Source: Colletotrichum lupini (lineage: Eukaryota > Ascomycota > Sordariomycetes > Glomerellales > Glomerellaceae). Taken from it: a DNA stretch of 64,000 nt. Of the stretch, positions 1 to 12,373 are shown one piece after another. The notes below the pieces were generated by a model. That model searched no databases. It saw only the letters and a list, made by a program, of their open reading frames with translations, and had not been told where the DNA came from. The stretch lies in NCBI RefSeq assembly GCF_023278565.1, contig NC_064680.1, positions 4,588,001-4,652,000 of the forward strand, written 5' to 3'. How positions within the stretch are numbered: the first letter of the stretch is position 1; every line of letters begins with the position of its first letter. The translations under genes were made by a program, and so were the position numbers.

Positions 1-702
1 CTTCAAAGACAACTTACACTCTTGCGATAGGCTCAAAAGAACTGACAGTAATGCCAAGATCTCATCCCAGGAACGAAGTACTTGATTCAAAGTTAACGAG
101 ATCCAACTCGCATCCAAATGAAGGGGACACGCCGGGGAAACAGATAACCGGGCCCATGTTCGACCTGGATTCATAGACGGAATTCACCCCCACGGCCTAC
201 TCGTAACCTCTCCAGTCCGACATGTAGCACCAATATCTCTTCCAGTCACACCAGACGGCGCATCGTTCCCCACTGAAAACCTCTTGGACATACGCAGCCC
301 GCCTCGAGGCCGAGACTCTATTCCCCATATTTTAGTCTTGGAACGCACCCACTCCTCCATGACCAGTCTGCCTTAATATTGGCTCGTTGGCCAGAGATAT
401 GCCACCATGAACTCCAACGACGAAGTTTCCGCCTTCTTTCTTGAATCCTCCGGAGTCCAGAGGCCCACAGGGGCGCCTTGCTTGCAGATAATCTGACGTC
501 TCCAGACTATTTAACCTCCTCAAATATCAAGAGGCCCGCTTCTGCCCCTCGAGGCCTATATTTCTCCCCCAGATTTCGTCTTCTTCCGTTCATGCCATCC
601 CCAAAAGTCGTAATCTCAAGGTTATCTTTATATACACTCGACAGATAGGCACAATTCCGAACATAAGCACATTGACAGACGCCCTCGGCTGGCACAGACA
701 GA
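1..702. other. Gene-free upstream region of MFS transporter
   Basis: I see no protein family or RNA gene here. Only short open frames with no recognisable domain are present. The stretch lies directly upstream of the transporter start and presumably contains its promoter and 5' leader; no clear TATA box stands out. Confidence 0.5.
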
Positions 703-3244
703 ATGCCTCCCCCAAAGGTCGATACAGAAGCCCCTCCCGTCCCCGAAACCACTCCCTCCTCCCGAACCTCCGGCAGCGACGCCGGCGACAGCCCCGGCTC
801 CGGTCCCAACAACACCAAAAACACCTCCACTCCCACCGGCGGAGGAGGCCGGGCCTCGACCGCCGCCCTCCTCCGCAACCCGCTCGTCAGCCTCACGCAC
901 GATGAGATCCTCAAAGACGCAGACGCCTTCACCGAGACAAAGGGCCTGCAGGAACACCGCGAGGTCTTTCGCAAGGGCGCTCTGGTCGCGCAGGTGATTA
1001 ACCGCCCCGACGGCTTCGAGTCCGTAGCCGCTCTCGACGAAGAAGAGAAGGCTGTTCTGCGGAAGGAGGTCTCGCATCGTTGGCATCAGCCTACGTCGCT
1101 CTACTTTTTGTGTGCTCTCTGTGCGGGCTCGGCTATTGGTATGGGGAGACTCCGAGATGGGAAGTTGAAAAGCTGCTAATGTTGCCATCGTTGCAGTTCA
1201 GGGCATGGATCAGACAGCCGTCAATGGCGCCCAGGTATCCATCCCCTTCTCCGTGAACATTTGATGATGATCTAATGACTGTGCCCAGGAATTCTACTAC
1301 GAGACGTTCGGTCTCCAAGACGACCCGACAATGCAGGGACTCGTCAACGGCGCGCCTTACCTCTGCTCCGCCCTCGTCGGGTGCTGGAGCTCGCCCATTT
1401 TGAACAAATACACCGGCCGCCGCGGTACAATTTTCATCTCGTGCTTCATGTCCGTCGTCACCGGCTTCTGGATGGCTGCCGCAGATAGGTAAGTGGACAC
1501 ACATACACACACGCATATCCAGCCGGCCACTATGTAGTCTGAAGTCACTGACTCTCAGAACAGTTGGTACAACCTCCTCATCGCACGCTTCTTCCTCGGT
1601 TTCGCAGTCGGCGCGAAGAGCAGCACCACGCCCGTGTACTCTGCCGAGAGTACGCCCAAGACTATCCGCGGTGCATTGACGATGATGTGGCAGGTGAGCA
1701 GAACCTTGGTGAAGGTAGAAATCCCGTATGCTGTGGAACTAACTCATGTGTTTTCATCCAGATGTGGACAGCCTTTGGCATCGCTTTGGGCTTCATCGTA
1801 TCCGTCGCCTTCGCCAACACGGATTTCCTCGGACCAAACACGCAATGGCGCTGGATGCTGGCTAGTACCTCCGTGCCGCCCCTCATCGTCATGGTACAGG
1901 TAAGGACATTTACCCGTCATCTTTGACGTCTTCCCATGTAATCCCACTTCTTTCCCAGCATGTGTTACAAGATTTACCACACCCGCCCTTTCCCCCCTTT
2001 CTACCTTTCCCACTTCAACTACAACAGCGGAGAAACAATCTTTATAAGTGACGCATACCCACTCACCGAATCCTAGGTCTACTTCTGCCCAGAGAGTCCA
2101 CGGTGGTACATGGAGAAGGGCAAATACCAACACGCCTTCCGATCGACGCTCCGGCTACGACACCACCCAGTGCAGGCGGCCCGGGACATGTACTACGCCC
2201 ACAAGCTTTTGGAAATCGAGACGAGAGCCCGCAGCGGCCGCAACTGGAAGGACTTCTTCACCGTTCGTAGAAACAGGCGCGCTGCGCTGTCTTCGTATTT
2301 TGTCATGTTTATGCAACAGTTCTGTGGTAAGCACCCTCTCCCTCTCCCCGTCCTCCTCCAGCAACCATGAGCATCCATCTAACAGACACTTCTCCCCCTT
2401 TTCAAGGCATCAACGCCATGTGAGTAATTATTTCCCACCCCATCTCTCTAAAGGAAGTACACAGGACTGACACCCAACAAGGATGTACTACTCCACAAAC
2501 ATCTTCGAAACATCCGGCTTCGACCGCTCAACAGCCCTCCTCACCTCAATGGGAATGGGCCTCATCAACTGGCTCTTCGCCCTCCCAGCCTTCTACACAA
2601 TCGACACCTTTGGCCGCCGCAATCTCTTGCTAGTGACCTTCCCCCTGATGTCCCTCTGCCTCTTCTTCACAGGCTTCTCCTTCTTCATCCCCGAGGGGAC
2701 AGGCCGCCTCGCCTGCGTCGCGACGGGGATATACCTCTTCGCAGCAGTCTACTCCCCCGGCGCGGGCCCCGTCCCCTTCACCTACAGCGCGGAAGCCTTC
2801 CCCCTACACATCCGCGACATCGGCATGTCCTCCGCCACGGCGGTGACGTGGGGCTTCAACTTCATCATCAGCTTCACCTGGCCGCAGATGATTTCTTCGT
2901 TTGGGGTGACGGGCGCGTTCGTGTGGTACGCGTGCTGGAACCTCGTCGGGTTTGTGGTGGCGTACTTCTTCCTGCCAGAGACGAAGGGCCTGACGCTCGA
3001 GGAGCTCGACAGCGTGTTTGATGTAAAGAGTCGCGACCACGCTGGGTACTATGCTTCCAAGATGCCGTGGTATGCGAAGAAGTATGTCTTGCGCCGGGAT
3101 GTTGAGCCGTTTCCTGCGTTGTATGAGTTGGACGGGGATGATGAGCCCGGGTATCATGAGGGAGGAGGAGGGCGCAAGGCTACTGTCCATCATGATGAGA
3201 CGGGCCTTGTTGCGGGACAATCTGCTGAGAAGCAGGTGCCGTAG
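703..3244 (+). CDS. MFS sugar/polyol transporter (sugar porter family)
   Basis: Predicted proton-coupled sugar or polyol importer of the plasma membrane, 655 residues from eight exons: 703-1138, 1197-1234, 1289-1488, 1564-1693, 1762-1899, 2077-2326, 2407-2419, 2482-3244. Each junction keeps the frame and restores family motifs. These are GMDQ plus NGAQ after the first transmembrane segment, GRRGT between TM2 and TM3, the PESPRWY signature near residue 320, QQFCGIN opening TM7, DTFGRR between TM8 and TM9, and PETKGLTLEE near residue 567. The 13-base exon 2407-2419 is needed to restore GINAMMYYS. A long polar N-terminus (about 120 residues) precedes TM1 and a hydrophilic tail follows TM12, as in the larger fungal sugar porters related to inositol and quinate carriers. 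The substrate cannot be read from sequence. It converges on the downstream lipase gene. Confidence 0.93.
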
Positions 3245-3816
3245 GAAACGGAGTTTTTGGCATTGATTCAGGCCAAGGAGTGTGTTGTATGGGATGTACA
3301 AGCCTTACTAGATCTCATATAGCCTGCCTTGAGCGTTCGGTTCGAAAGGCTGGACGAAAGAGGATTTGATTTCGTTTGGTTGCGTCCTCGTGGGATTTTG
3401 ACATGAATGCGTCGACACTTAGCAGTCATGTCACGTAAGGCAAGTCTTCACAAGGACACCAATAAAGTTTAAATGATATGGAACAAATAACAAGCTGTTG
3501 CCAAGTGCGTCTTGTACAATGCTACCACTCTGTGTGGCTTCCATAACCTCTACCATGTTCTGATGCTATTCTCATGATGCGTGAAACTCCGTGTTATGCG
3601 TTTGAGCACCCCCGTCTGTCCACAAGACCAAACAATGCTAGGCAAGACCGATCCAATATCCGAATATGCGTCAGATGCTCCCAGAATACCCAACTAATCC
3701 CAGCTCATCCAATTGGACCTGAGCACATCGTCCTCCTCAGTCGATTCTTCGGCTGTTTCTTTCCCCTTCTCTGTTTTCTTTTCCTCGTCCGAGGAGCTCA
3801 CCCTCCCGTCTACGAG
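3245..3816. other. Convergent 3' intergenic region
   Basis: This 570-base gap lies between two convergent genes and should hold both 3' untranslated regions and polyadenylation signals. An AATAAA-like string occurs near 3461 (caataaagttt) on the + strand, which suits the transporter. No other feature is seen. Confidence 0.4.
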
Positions 3817-6415
3817 TCAATCCCAAAGTCCGTCCAACGAGTCGCCCACTGGAACCAGTTCACGACTGCTCACCTCAAGCACCTCTTTGTCTCTCTTGGG
3901 CGTCGTCTCCAACTCATTCCCAAGCCCATGCAGCCAGTTACCCTCGTACGGGTCCGGGTCGGACATTGTGTCTTCTGTGTGTGACTCTACATCGCCGTCA
4001 GAAGAGTGAAGGTCTGATGTCTCCATTTCATCCGTGTGCGAGGTTGCCTCGCCCCTCGATGGTGGCGCTACCAACTCGAATTCTTTCGCCGGTGTCATCT
4101 CAAGGCTGCTCGGTTTTCGGGCGTGGAACAGAGAGGATTCCGATTTTCGTGAGCGGTGCAGCGGCGGTGTGACAGGCTTCCCAAAGTCGAACTCTGTGGC
4201 CTCAAGTTGCGCCTGGTTGATTGGGCTTGTCATCGGTCCTCTAACCAGGGAAACATTGTAATGGCTCTTTGCCGCCCTCTTGAGGCGTGGTTTGCGAACA
4301 ATGACAGGCGAGGAGCTGCCATGGCCATGCCTTGCCCGCATCTCTAGTCGTTCTTCCTCTTCCGTCTCTTCGTCTGTAAGCACGTTCTCCATCAGACGCC
4401 TGTGATGCGCCATGAGTTGCACGCTGCTTCCGGAACATCTACGCTGCCTGTTCTTCACGACTTCGGTGTCTAGCGTCAGAGCGGGAGCTACCGAAGATGT
4501 CTGCTTTGGAAGGGCAATGGATTTGGGCCAAGGAGGTGGCAAAGCGATGCCGGTGGTGAGCCTCCTCAAGTCAACTTGACTATCCGAGAATACGACGCGG
4601 GCTCGCAAACGATGGACCGCCCTGTCCAACGCGAGCTCAATGGCACAACGATCGCGGATCCGGCTCAGTTTCGGCCACGCAGCACGCTCGCCCATCAAAC
4701 AGGCTCGCAGCATGAACTCGGGGCTCGGATTGCTGAGAATTTTCGGAATGTCGTGAACATTTACTTCTGGGAGAATGTTGATGTCGCCCGAATACTTTTG
4801 GCTGAGAATGCTCCTAAGCTTAGTGACGAGATTCGGAAAGACACCAATCTCGGCAAGGAAATGCAAACGATGCAATGCCTCATCTTTGGCAAGAGCAGTG
4901 AGGGCGTAGACCCAGTCAAGCTCTTGCTTGCTGGGTGACAGGCTGGACCCCCGGCGTGCCGCGAAATCATCGGGATCCAGCTGGTCATCACGAGCCAGAA
5001 ACGGGGTAACGTGAGGGTTCACTTGAGAGACAATGAAGTGATTTACGTTGAACATCTCTGCAAGCCTCGTCATGGGCAAATCGTTGTCCACAGACCCGTC
5101 GATCCATCGCTGCGGTGTCGGGTTCCAGGGCATGTATTCGCCGGTATCGGGGTCCTTTACGAGCAGCGGCGCAGCGCTGAAGACGAGGGGTACGGAGCAT
5201 GATGCAGCTACAGCGGACCAGATCATGACATTGGGTGCCGTGATGTAGTTTAGGAGACACGGCAGCTCGTACATGGATTCGGTTGAGACGCAAATATTGA
5301 GGACGCGCCGAGTGCGGTTATAGGCTTCCTGAAAGGTAAGATCTCCGACCAAACCACGCATCACGCGGGTCAGGTGTTTTATATCGGACCAGCTTCCCTC
5401 GGTGAGCAATCTCCGCATGTGGTCAAAGACGCCGTCGGGGTTCTCCTCAGCATCAAAGACAGCTAGGTCGCCATAGGGGAATTCCTTTACGAGCCGAGGA
5501 ATCTCTTCATCGGTCCTCGTACAGATCACGGCCGACACAATGGAACCTGCTGAGGCACCTGATATGATGCGCGGAAGCAGTTTGACTTCGAAGAGGGCCT
5601 TGAGAACACCGATATGGGACATACCCAGAGTCCCGCCTCCACTCAAGAGCAGTGCACTTCGCCCGAAACTCTGGCGGGCGTACAGGACACTCTCGAGGAT
5701 GTCCCTCTGGCCCATGCCTTCGGGCAATGCGAACTGGCTCTTTTCTACTAGGGCGTCGATCGTCTGCATGGCCGAGTCGACGTAACGTTCGATGAGGCTC
5801 TTGGTGCCTACGTATGAGTGTCTATATAGGTCGACGTTCCCCATGCCGCCAAGGTCTCTGCATAGGGCGGTTCGGACAAGGTGCATCATGGCACGAGTGT
5901 CGCAGTTCGTTCGTGCATCGTCGAGTTCTTTCAGTCGCGCCTCAATCAGGGCTGGGTTGTAATCTCCCGAATATGGGTCGAGTTTCCAAAGGTCATTTTC
6001 CTCGAGGATGTCGAGCTCTTCTGCGGCTTCCTGCCATTGTTTCCTGCTTTCCGCCTACGTAAGGATGATTTGTTAGCGGACCGGCTTGAGGCTGGTGCAA
6101 CATGTGGGACTGAACGAAGAGCAGACGTACATTCTTCATGTGAATAGAGAGCACAAGCCTACGCTCTTCCTTTTTCCTCCTGTTCTCCCGTTCCAGCTCA
6201 GACAGTCCATCACGAAGAGACAAGACAAGGTTATTGGCGCCCTTGATGGCCCGGGATATTGAATCAAAGGCAGCATTTAGAGGCGTCGGTGGCTGTTGTT
6301 TCTTGATGGAAGAAGGGCGGCCAGGTTTGGTCGAGGCTGAGGGGCCAGAGGGGGAGGAGGACTTGACCCGGATCGCGGGCAGAGGGTGCACAGGATTCAG
6401 GAAAACGTCGTTCAT
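3817..6415 (-). CDS. Patatin-like triacylglycerol lipase with DUF3336 (Tgl4/Tgl5 type)
   Basis: Predicted lipid-droplet triacylglycerol lipase/lysophospholipid acyltransferase of the fungal Tgl3/4/5 group, 840 residues. Two exons, 6131-6415 and 3817-6054, are joined across a 76-base intron in phase 0. The join turns a truncated frame into a continuous DUF3336 domain (about residues 95-225; QWQEAAEELD just after the junction). The patatin domain shows the oxyanion GGG at about 234-236, the nucleophile elbow GASAGS with Ser263, and the DGSVDND motif with catalytic Asp414. The C-terminal 300 residues are polar, Ser-rich and probably disordered or phosphorylated. Length and order match fungal patatin lipases. 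The gene is convergent with the MFS transporter. The pyrimidine-rich minus-strand leader upstream (6.9-7.5 kb) looks like its promoter or 5' UTR. Confidence 0.92.
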
Positions 6416-9400
6416 GATGGCGAGGGTGAATTTGGGTCGAAGGTGACGATGGTGGTTCGGAGGGCTAGGTGAAAAGTCGGGAAACGAAGCTGGTGAACGA
6501 GAGGCAGCCCTGGTGCCGTCCGTGTCGCATCACGGCCTTGGAGCGTGGTTGTGCAACAGACTCCTGACATGTGCTTTTTCCTGGTTGTTGGGTTGTTGAG
6601 GGCGGTCAGAGCATGCGCGCGTCGGTGTGTCGTCGCGACGGCAGCGAGTTCGGAGGGGTAGAGCAAAGTAGCGTAGGACGGTGCGGAGAAAAGACGAGGT
6701 GGGAATGTAGGCAGCGATAGGCCAAGCGTCTGTCGAAGAGTTCTAGTCAAGATGCCGTTTCTTAAGGCTGCACAGCCAGACAAGCGTCGTCGGGGAGAAG
6801 TTCGTATAGGAAGCCAGTGACGGTGCTTTGGTCTCAGTGAGTAATGAGACAAAGGGTATGAAAGTAGGCGTTGCGGCTGTCAGATGATTCCCATGACACT
6901 GCTTTGGTGATTATGGTAATCTTTGGGTGACACGAGCTCAGGCAGACAGGGAACAGTGTGCAGATCGCCGAAATGGAGCGCAGATGACCGGACAACCTGT
7001 TTGGAAGGGGGCGTTGGACTTGTCGGAGGAGTCGAAAGAGTCGTTACTGTTCGGTGGGGGTAGAAGAGGCGTTGAAGGACTCGTGAGTACCAGTAGGTAT
7101 AGAGAGAGAGAGTAACCCTCCTTGGTAGTAGGTGATGACAAGAAGGGTAAAGAGGAACAGGCGGGCGCAAGCGAGACGAGATGGTTGGCCAGATGCCGAG
7201 TAGAGTGGTTGGAACTTGGAGGCGAGTGTACCAAGATGAAGCGACGGACTGGACGTTACTTGACGTTGTCTCGGTGACTGAGCGAGGCAGAAGAGAGAGA
7301 GAAAGAGCAAAGAGAACAGCAGAGCGAGACTGAAGGCAAAAGGAAGAGAGGATGTGTTGGTAGAGAGGATCGGGAGTGGAAGGGAGGAAGTGTCGTGAAG
7401 AAAGAAGAGCGGACGTATTAGGTGCCCGAAGTGAGGTGGAATTGGAAACTTGGCAACGTCGAGTTTGGTTTGGAGACGAGGGAAAGAAGTGGCCCAGTGA
7501 CAACGTTCGGCCGTCAGTGGCCGGGAATGGAACGTGGAGAACCTGGCAAGTCTGAGGTGATGACAGTCGCTGCAGACCCCACACAGCAGCACAATGGAGG
7601 GCCTGGGGGGGGCTCATGTCAATAACCAGTGCAATTATTGCTGACCCGACCGTCCTGACTCCCGCCGTGCCGCCCTGAAGCAGAAGAGCAGGCGGGGCGA
7701 CGGGGAGCATTCTGCATACCGCCCTCAGGGGTCCACGTGCCAACGTCTCTGCGTCACAGCCAGACGTAATAGGCCATTCAGCGGTAACCGATTGGTCGAT
7801 CTGGATCTTCCTTACCTCAGCAACTCCTTGTCTTTGAATACCTAGGTATCTTACAAAAACCACAGATGCTCTCACAGACGCAATAACAGACGCAATCACA
7901 GATGCACCAGCAGACGCACAACACCAGAGGCAACCCGGATCATAAAAGGGACCTTACACCTTGCGGAGAACCGAGTACATACACAAAGTCTGTGTCTTGT
8001 CTCTCGCTGGGATACTCGGCTCAGGCGCTGGGCAGATGACCTCTGCTAGGCGGCCCCACCCCACCATCATGACCACCCCCAGTGGCCCCCTTCTCCAGAC
8101 TCTTCCAGCTTAGTGGCCCACCCCGGATTTGGGGATCCTGGGGGTAACGGAGCACATCAGAGGGGCACGGAGGGGCAGAACACCAAGCAACTGCATCGTC
8201 AACCCTCACCCAATCACGCCCTGCCGCGATACACCCTCGCCTGGCGCCTCGTCTCCACATGCAGACTTTCGCTCACTCACTTCCTTACATGTGCCTCTCA
8301 CTCTCATTCCCAGTCTTCTCTTGTGTTTGTCGATATCTTTTTTCTTCAGTCACAATACCTAGACTCGCATACCATGATTTCATTCTTCAGCGTCAAATCT
8401 CACCCGCTGCATTCCGCTCCGGTAAGTACTCCGCTGACAGTTCTCTACACTACCCTTTTAACATCCCGCCCTCTGCCATGCCTTGCCTTACCTTGCCTTG
8501 CTCAGGCCCGTAACATGATGTGACACTCTTTGCCCGTATCTCCAGCAAAAGCCGGACCATCCACTCTTCATCTCGAAAATAGAGCGTTTGAACACCGGTC
8601 ATGTTATCCGCACACGTACCAACCGCCACTATAACACCAATACCAACAGCCTCCGGGACAGGCCGCCCGGCGAACTTTCCATTCCGTCCCATCTCCCATA
8701 GTCAGCTCCCGCCGCCGCCGCTTGCCTCGCCTGTCACAAAAGATGGTCCCAGGCCGTCTTGTTCTATAGGGACTTGGGATAAACTCTCCGGCCTTCAACT
8801 CTGGCCTCCATCAGCTGAGCAAAAGGCATAATGGGTGCTCCTGGGCCTTGAACTTGGAATGTCACTCTATATTTCTCACCCCGCATCATGATCTATCCCA
8901 GCGCTCTACCCCATCAATATCTGAGTGTCCAGAAACGCTCAAGGACCGGTCACTCATGCACTCCGGAATCTATGTGTTTCTCTTCCCCACACCACTAAGA
9001 GAAAAAAAGGGAAATATTCAACTGCCGCCCACAACGCTTTCAACGGCGTCCTTGCTACGTAGATGGATATTCCTCTCATAAACCGTTTGATTTGCACACT
9101 ATGTAAACAGTCCAGAGTAATCAGAGTCAAAGGCAGAATAGCATGATTGCAAAATCTATACGTAATTATCCTCCCCAAATTATAATCCCGATCTTATTCC
9201 GGAGCATTCTACCCAGATGCACACCCGACCTCATGATTCAGAACTCTGCCGCTTCCGTCTCCACACTTGCGTCTCATGGTTGATCTTGTTCATGTTCATA
9301 AACGTAATCGCTCTCCCAAAGCCCGATCGATCCCTTTACTCTAAGCAGATCCAATGCCCCAGAACGCAGTCCAGTCTTGGCCGCTTTGTGCTACCAGAAC

Positions 9401-10095
9401 CCTGACTCGTTTCCCTTGACTTCCCATTCACTGTTTGCGTCCATGGCAGACCGACATAGTTATCATGCAAGTCGACGGCACAAGTGGCCATGCTAGTGAC
9501 CATTCTACTACTGCATGGGGAAAGTAATGGCCTTATGATGACACTTTTCACCGCCCAGATTCGGACATCGCGGGATACTGTTTTGGGTCCTAAAACGGCT
9601 TTTTGTAGCCACGAAGAAAGGGCAACTCGTCCCTATTACCTTCGCCAATCGCGCCGAGGTCGTCAACGAAACACATTCAGGTAATGTGAGAAGTGAGGCC
9701 ACCCTCAAGGTCTTCACTCTTACCCCATGATAACTTTTTCGGCTATCATCGAAAAAATAGCAGACAATACAGTCAGCTTTGCCTATATTTCGTATATATG
9801 CCATACTTCCTTATGGGGATTGATAACATTGTCAGTCCGCTAATTCAGATGTACCATTGAGTAGGTTTATACGTGGATGGAAATTTACACCACTCCAGGG
9901 TCTTACGTATTTACGTATCTACCTATCATAGAATCAACAAAAATGAATGCGTATTCTAAGATGCAGAGATATATAGGGACAAGGCCTCACGGCGGCTTCA
10001 TTTCCCTGAGCAAAAAATGGTGATATCAGTCAGGTTGGCGGGGCACGCGGCAGGGCACCTTGATGGGAAAGAAGCCACCGACCCGTGGAACACTC
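6416..10095. other. Gene-free region upstream of lipase gene
   Basis: About 3.7 kb without a recognisable gene. On the minus strand 6880-7600 is strongly pyrimidine-rich (CTCTCTC runs), typical of fungal promoters and leaders, and it produces a spurious 339-codon open frame. From about 8.8 to 10.0 kb the base composition is more AT-rich and no family, tRNA or transposase is visible. Confidence 0.5.
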
Positions 10096-10382
10096 GCACC
10101 TTCCATCTGAATACACGAGAAGGGTATATACCCCCTCTCAACTCCGTTCCTCTCACCAGCCAGCAGGCGCCCGTCTAGGTCGACGGGTCAGGTCAAACTG
10201 GCTGGGTGGTGGAGAGGTTTACGGTCGACAAATAAAATCGCCAACCAGCCTACTCGACGACAGGCTCAGCGCATACGAGAGTACCCGAGTTCGAATCCCA
10301 GCCTGAGCACCATAAATTTCTTCCCAGCATGAGCACCAAGAGATGTAGCCCCCAGTTCAGCACCGGGGGGGTGAACTCTTTT
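10096..10382 (+). repeat. tRNA-derived SINE-like / Pol III unit, copy 1
   Basis: This block recurs in the same orientation at 61745-61982. It contains a tRNA-like A box, TGGCTGGGTGG (10199-10209), and a B box, GTTCGAATCCC (10289-10299). A CCCC/GGGG hairpin follows near 10349-10370, and an oligo-T run at 10379-10382 closes the shared block, as a Pol III terminator would. A perfect palindrome GGGTATATACCC lies upstream at 10122-10133. The A-to-B spacing of about 80 bases and a poorly paired T-stem argue against a functional tRNA. The best reading is a tRNA-derived SINE or a Pol III-transcribed non-coding RNA. Homology between the copies, both internal boxes and the terminator are seen directly; mobility is inferred. 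Confidence 0.55.
10122..10133. promoter_or_regulatory. TATA-containing palindrome upstream of Pol III-type unit
   Basis: Perfect 12-base palindrome GGGTATATACCC, conserved exactly in the second repeat copy at 61771-61782. It sits about 66 bases before the A box. It could be an upstream TATA element for the unit or simply part of the repeat body. Confidence 0.35.
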
Positions 10383-10972
10383 GCCATTGTAGACATTTCT
10401 TTTTGGTATCTGGTTATTATGGGACTCAGTAGAGGCTGTCTGTCACCTTGGGCCAACAGGACGGTGAACATCCATGAGTGATTTCGTAGTACTGCATGAT
10501 CGACGATCCTCTGCTTCTAGCTAGCGTTGAAGGGGTCTCGAGTTGTACCGCGATAGCTTCGGTATTGTTGGGATTGCAAGATGGCGAAAGGCAGTACCTC
10601 GTAACATAGGGGAAGGAAGACACGGGCTTTCAAGGTCAGATTGGGACCGTCATCACGTCGGTTCTTCCGTTTGACACAGTCTTCGTGACCTGTATTTGCC
10701 CGTGTTCATTAAATGTCATCACTAAACTACCTACAGACACCAACAGGGGCGCCTCGAATCAAACTCCAACTGTGTTCACGCTCTTTCTACGCCTTGCTCT
10801 TTCATGTATCGCTGTGCGGCGTACACTCGCTGACATCCAACTCGTTTCTCATATCGTCCTAAGTGAAGTATTCTGACACGCCCATTTTCTAATCATTCGT
10901 TGATTGAGGTGGCGGTTGCGTCCTTCGTGCTCTGCCACTTTGAAATTCCGAGGTACGTTCACACGAATGTGC
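10383..10972. other. Gene-free 3' region of alpha/beta hydrolase
   Basis: No domain or RNA gene is recognised. The stretch follows the hydrolase stop codon on the minus strand and probably includes its 3' UTR. Confidence 0.4.
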
Positions 10973-12373
10973 CTACGCCGGTTCACTGACTGGTCTACCT
11001 TCGTTGTCCCCATGTAGTAGCTTCGCCGCAAAGTCCGAGACCTTATCCCGGAGGACGGAAGCCACGTTCCCTTCCGTCCAAAAGTGCCCAGCCGACGAAA
11101 CCTCCTCGCCATGGAAATGGGATCCGTCGGCCCCTTCCAGACGTTCCACCCACCCTCGCAATTTGGCCACGGGAACGAAGATATCTCTGTCGCCGTACAA
11201 TGCCAAGGTATCATTTTCAATCAGCTTGCTCTCACTTTGATGTTTTTGATCCGCGGTAAAGGTCGGCGCCCCCTGCTCTCTAGGTCTTCCTCCACCCCGC
11301 GAGAACAGTCCTCGACCAGGTGTTGTGTGAAGGAAGGACATAGCTGCTAGATGGGTAATGACTCCCTGCAGCGGAGATACGAGTAGATAGGCCGGCCGGA
11401 CTTGGGTCAGATTCGGAACCTCTTCCACCACAACAGAAACTTCCTGGTTCGAAGGTATAGTAGCCAATTTTTCCTGGGGCACCGCCACGCCCTTGTGATG
11501 ATGTCTTTTCGTTTTCGCCAGTAAATCATTAACGCCCCGTCGGATCTTATCCTCGGCATCAATAGAAAAGGATCTCCTCGTTTCCGACATGGATCTTCGA
11601 GCTTCGTGACTCTTGCGCTGAGTATCTTCATCGCCCCCGACTCGCATGCCAAGGTATTTCTTTCGCGGTGATACGGAACTCGCAGCTCTAGCGCTCGCCA
11701 AGATGACGTTCTGCTGCTCTGCCAGGTGTTGCGCTCGAAGACGGATGTCAGCAGCCGCGGAGCCAGCTGCAGGCACCTTGAACTGTGCGAGAATATGCGC
11801 CATCGGTGGAATCTGCGTCGTCACCATGGCTCCGTATGAATAACCGCCGATGAGGAGGAGGGGTTGGTAAGAAGGAGGCTTCGATTGGGCGTCGGGGAGG
11901 CCTGGAGACAGGGTCGTTGTCGGCGAGCGGGCACTGGCCGATCCGTAGGGATCGAGGAAGTGCATGTAGTAGACCATGAAGCCAATGAATGACATGTAGT
12001 CGCTGCGTTCTGGCTTTGCCGTCCATGAGGTACGACCTGCTGATCCGGAAGCGCCCCTGTTGATCATCGTGTGAGTGGCCGAATAACCTCGCCGTGAGAA
12101 CGTCCACAAGCCGATCAATTCTTACCTGAAGTTGAAAGTCCCCACTAGGAAGCCTTGTCGCAGTAGCGTGGCGGCAACGATGTCGACGACAGGGTCGTCA
12201 TAGGAACCGCCCAAGGGCGCATAGGGATGTGCGACAACGGCAGCGTGTCGTCTCCATGGCGGCGGGTTCGATGCGGCGGGGTTCAGTGCCTGGCAATGAT
12301 ACAAACGGCAGTCCAAGACGGTGTCATCGTGGAGGCTAGGGAGCGTGAAGCTCAGAGACGGTTCGGGAAGCAT
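10973..12373 (-). CDS. Alpha/beta hydrolase, fungal serine hydrolase/esterase-like
   Basis: Predicted cytosolic alpha/beta-fold hydrolase, 443 residues. Exons are 12126-12373 and 10973-12056, with a 69-base intron whose removal restores the family-typical GTFNFRGASGS segment. The nucleophile elbow is GYSYGAM with Ser156. Near the C-terminus are an acid segment, YGDRDIFV, and a histidine segment, SAGHFW, completing a Ser-Asp-His triad. A disordered basic insert (about residues 180-260, with RRSMS and KRHHHK) lies between core strands, as in fungal members of this group. The start at 12373 was chosen because homologous sequence begins there; the frame stays open to 12655, so a longer N-terminus is possible. 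Substrate unknown. Confidence 0.8.

Noticed and set aside
6880..7899. 339-codon minus-strand open frame
   Set aside because: Composition is Ser/Leu/Pro-rich from pyrimidine tracts upstream of the lipase gene; it shows no domain and no splice logic. It is probably promoter or leader.
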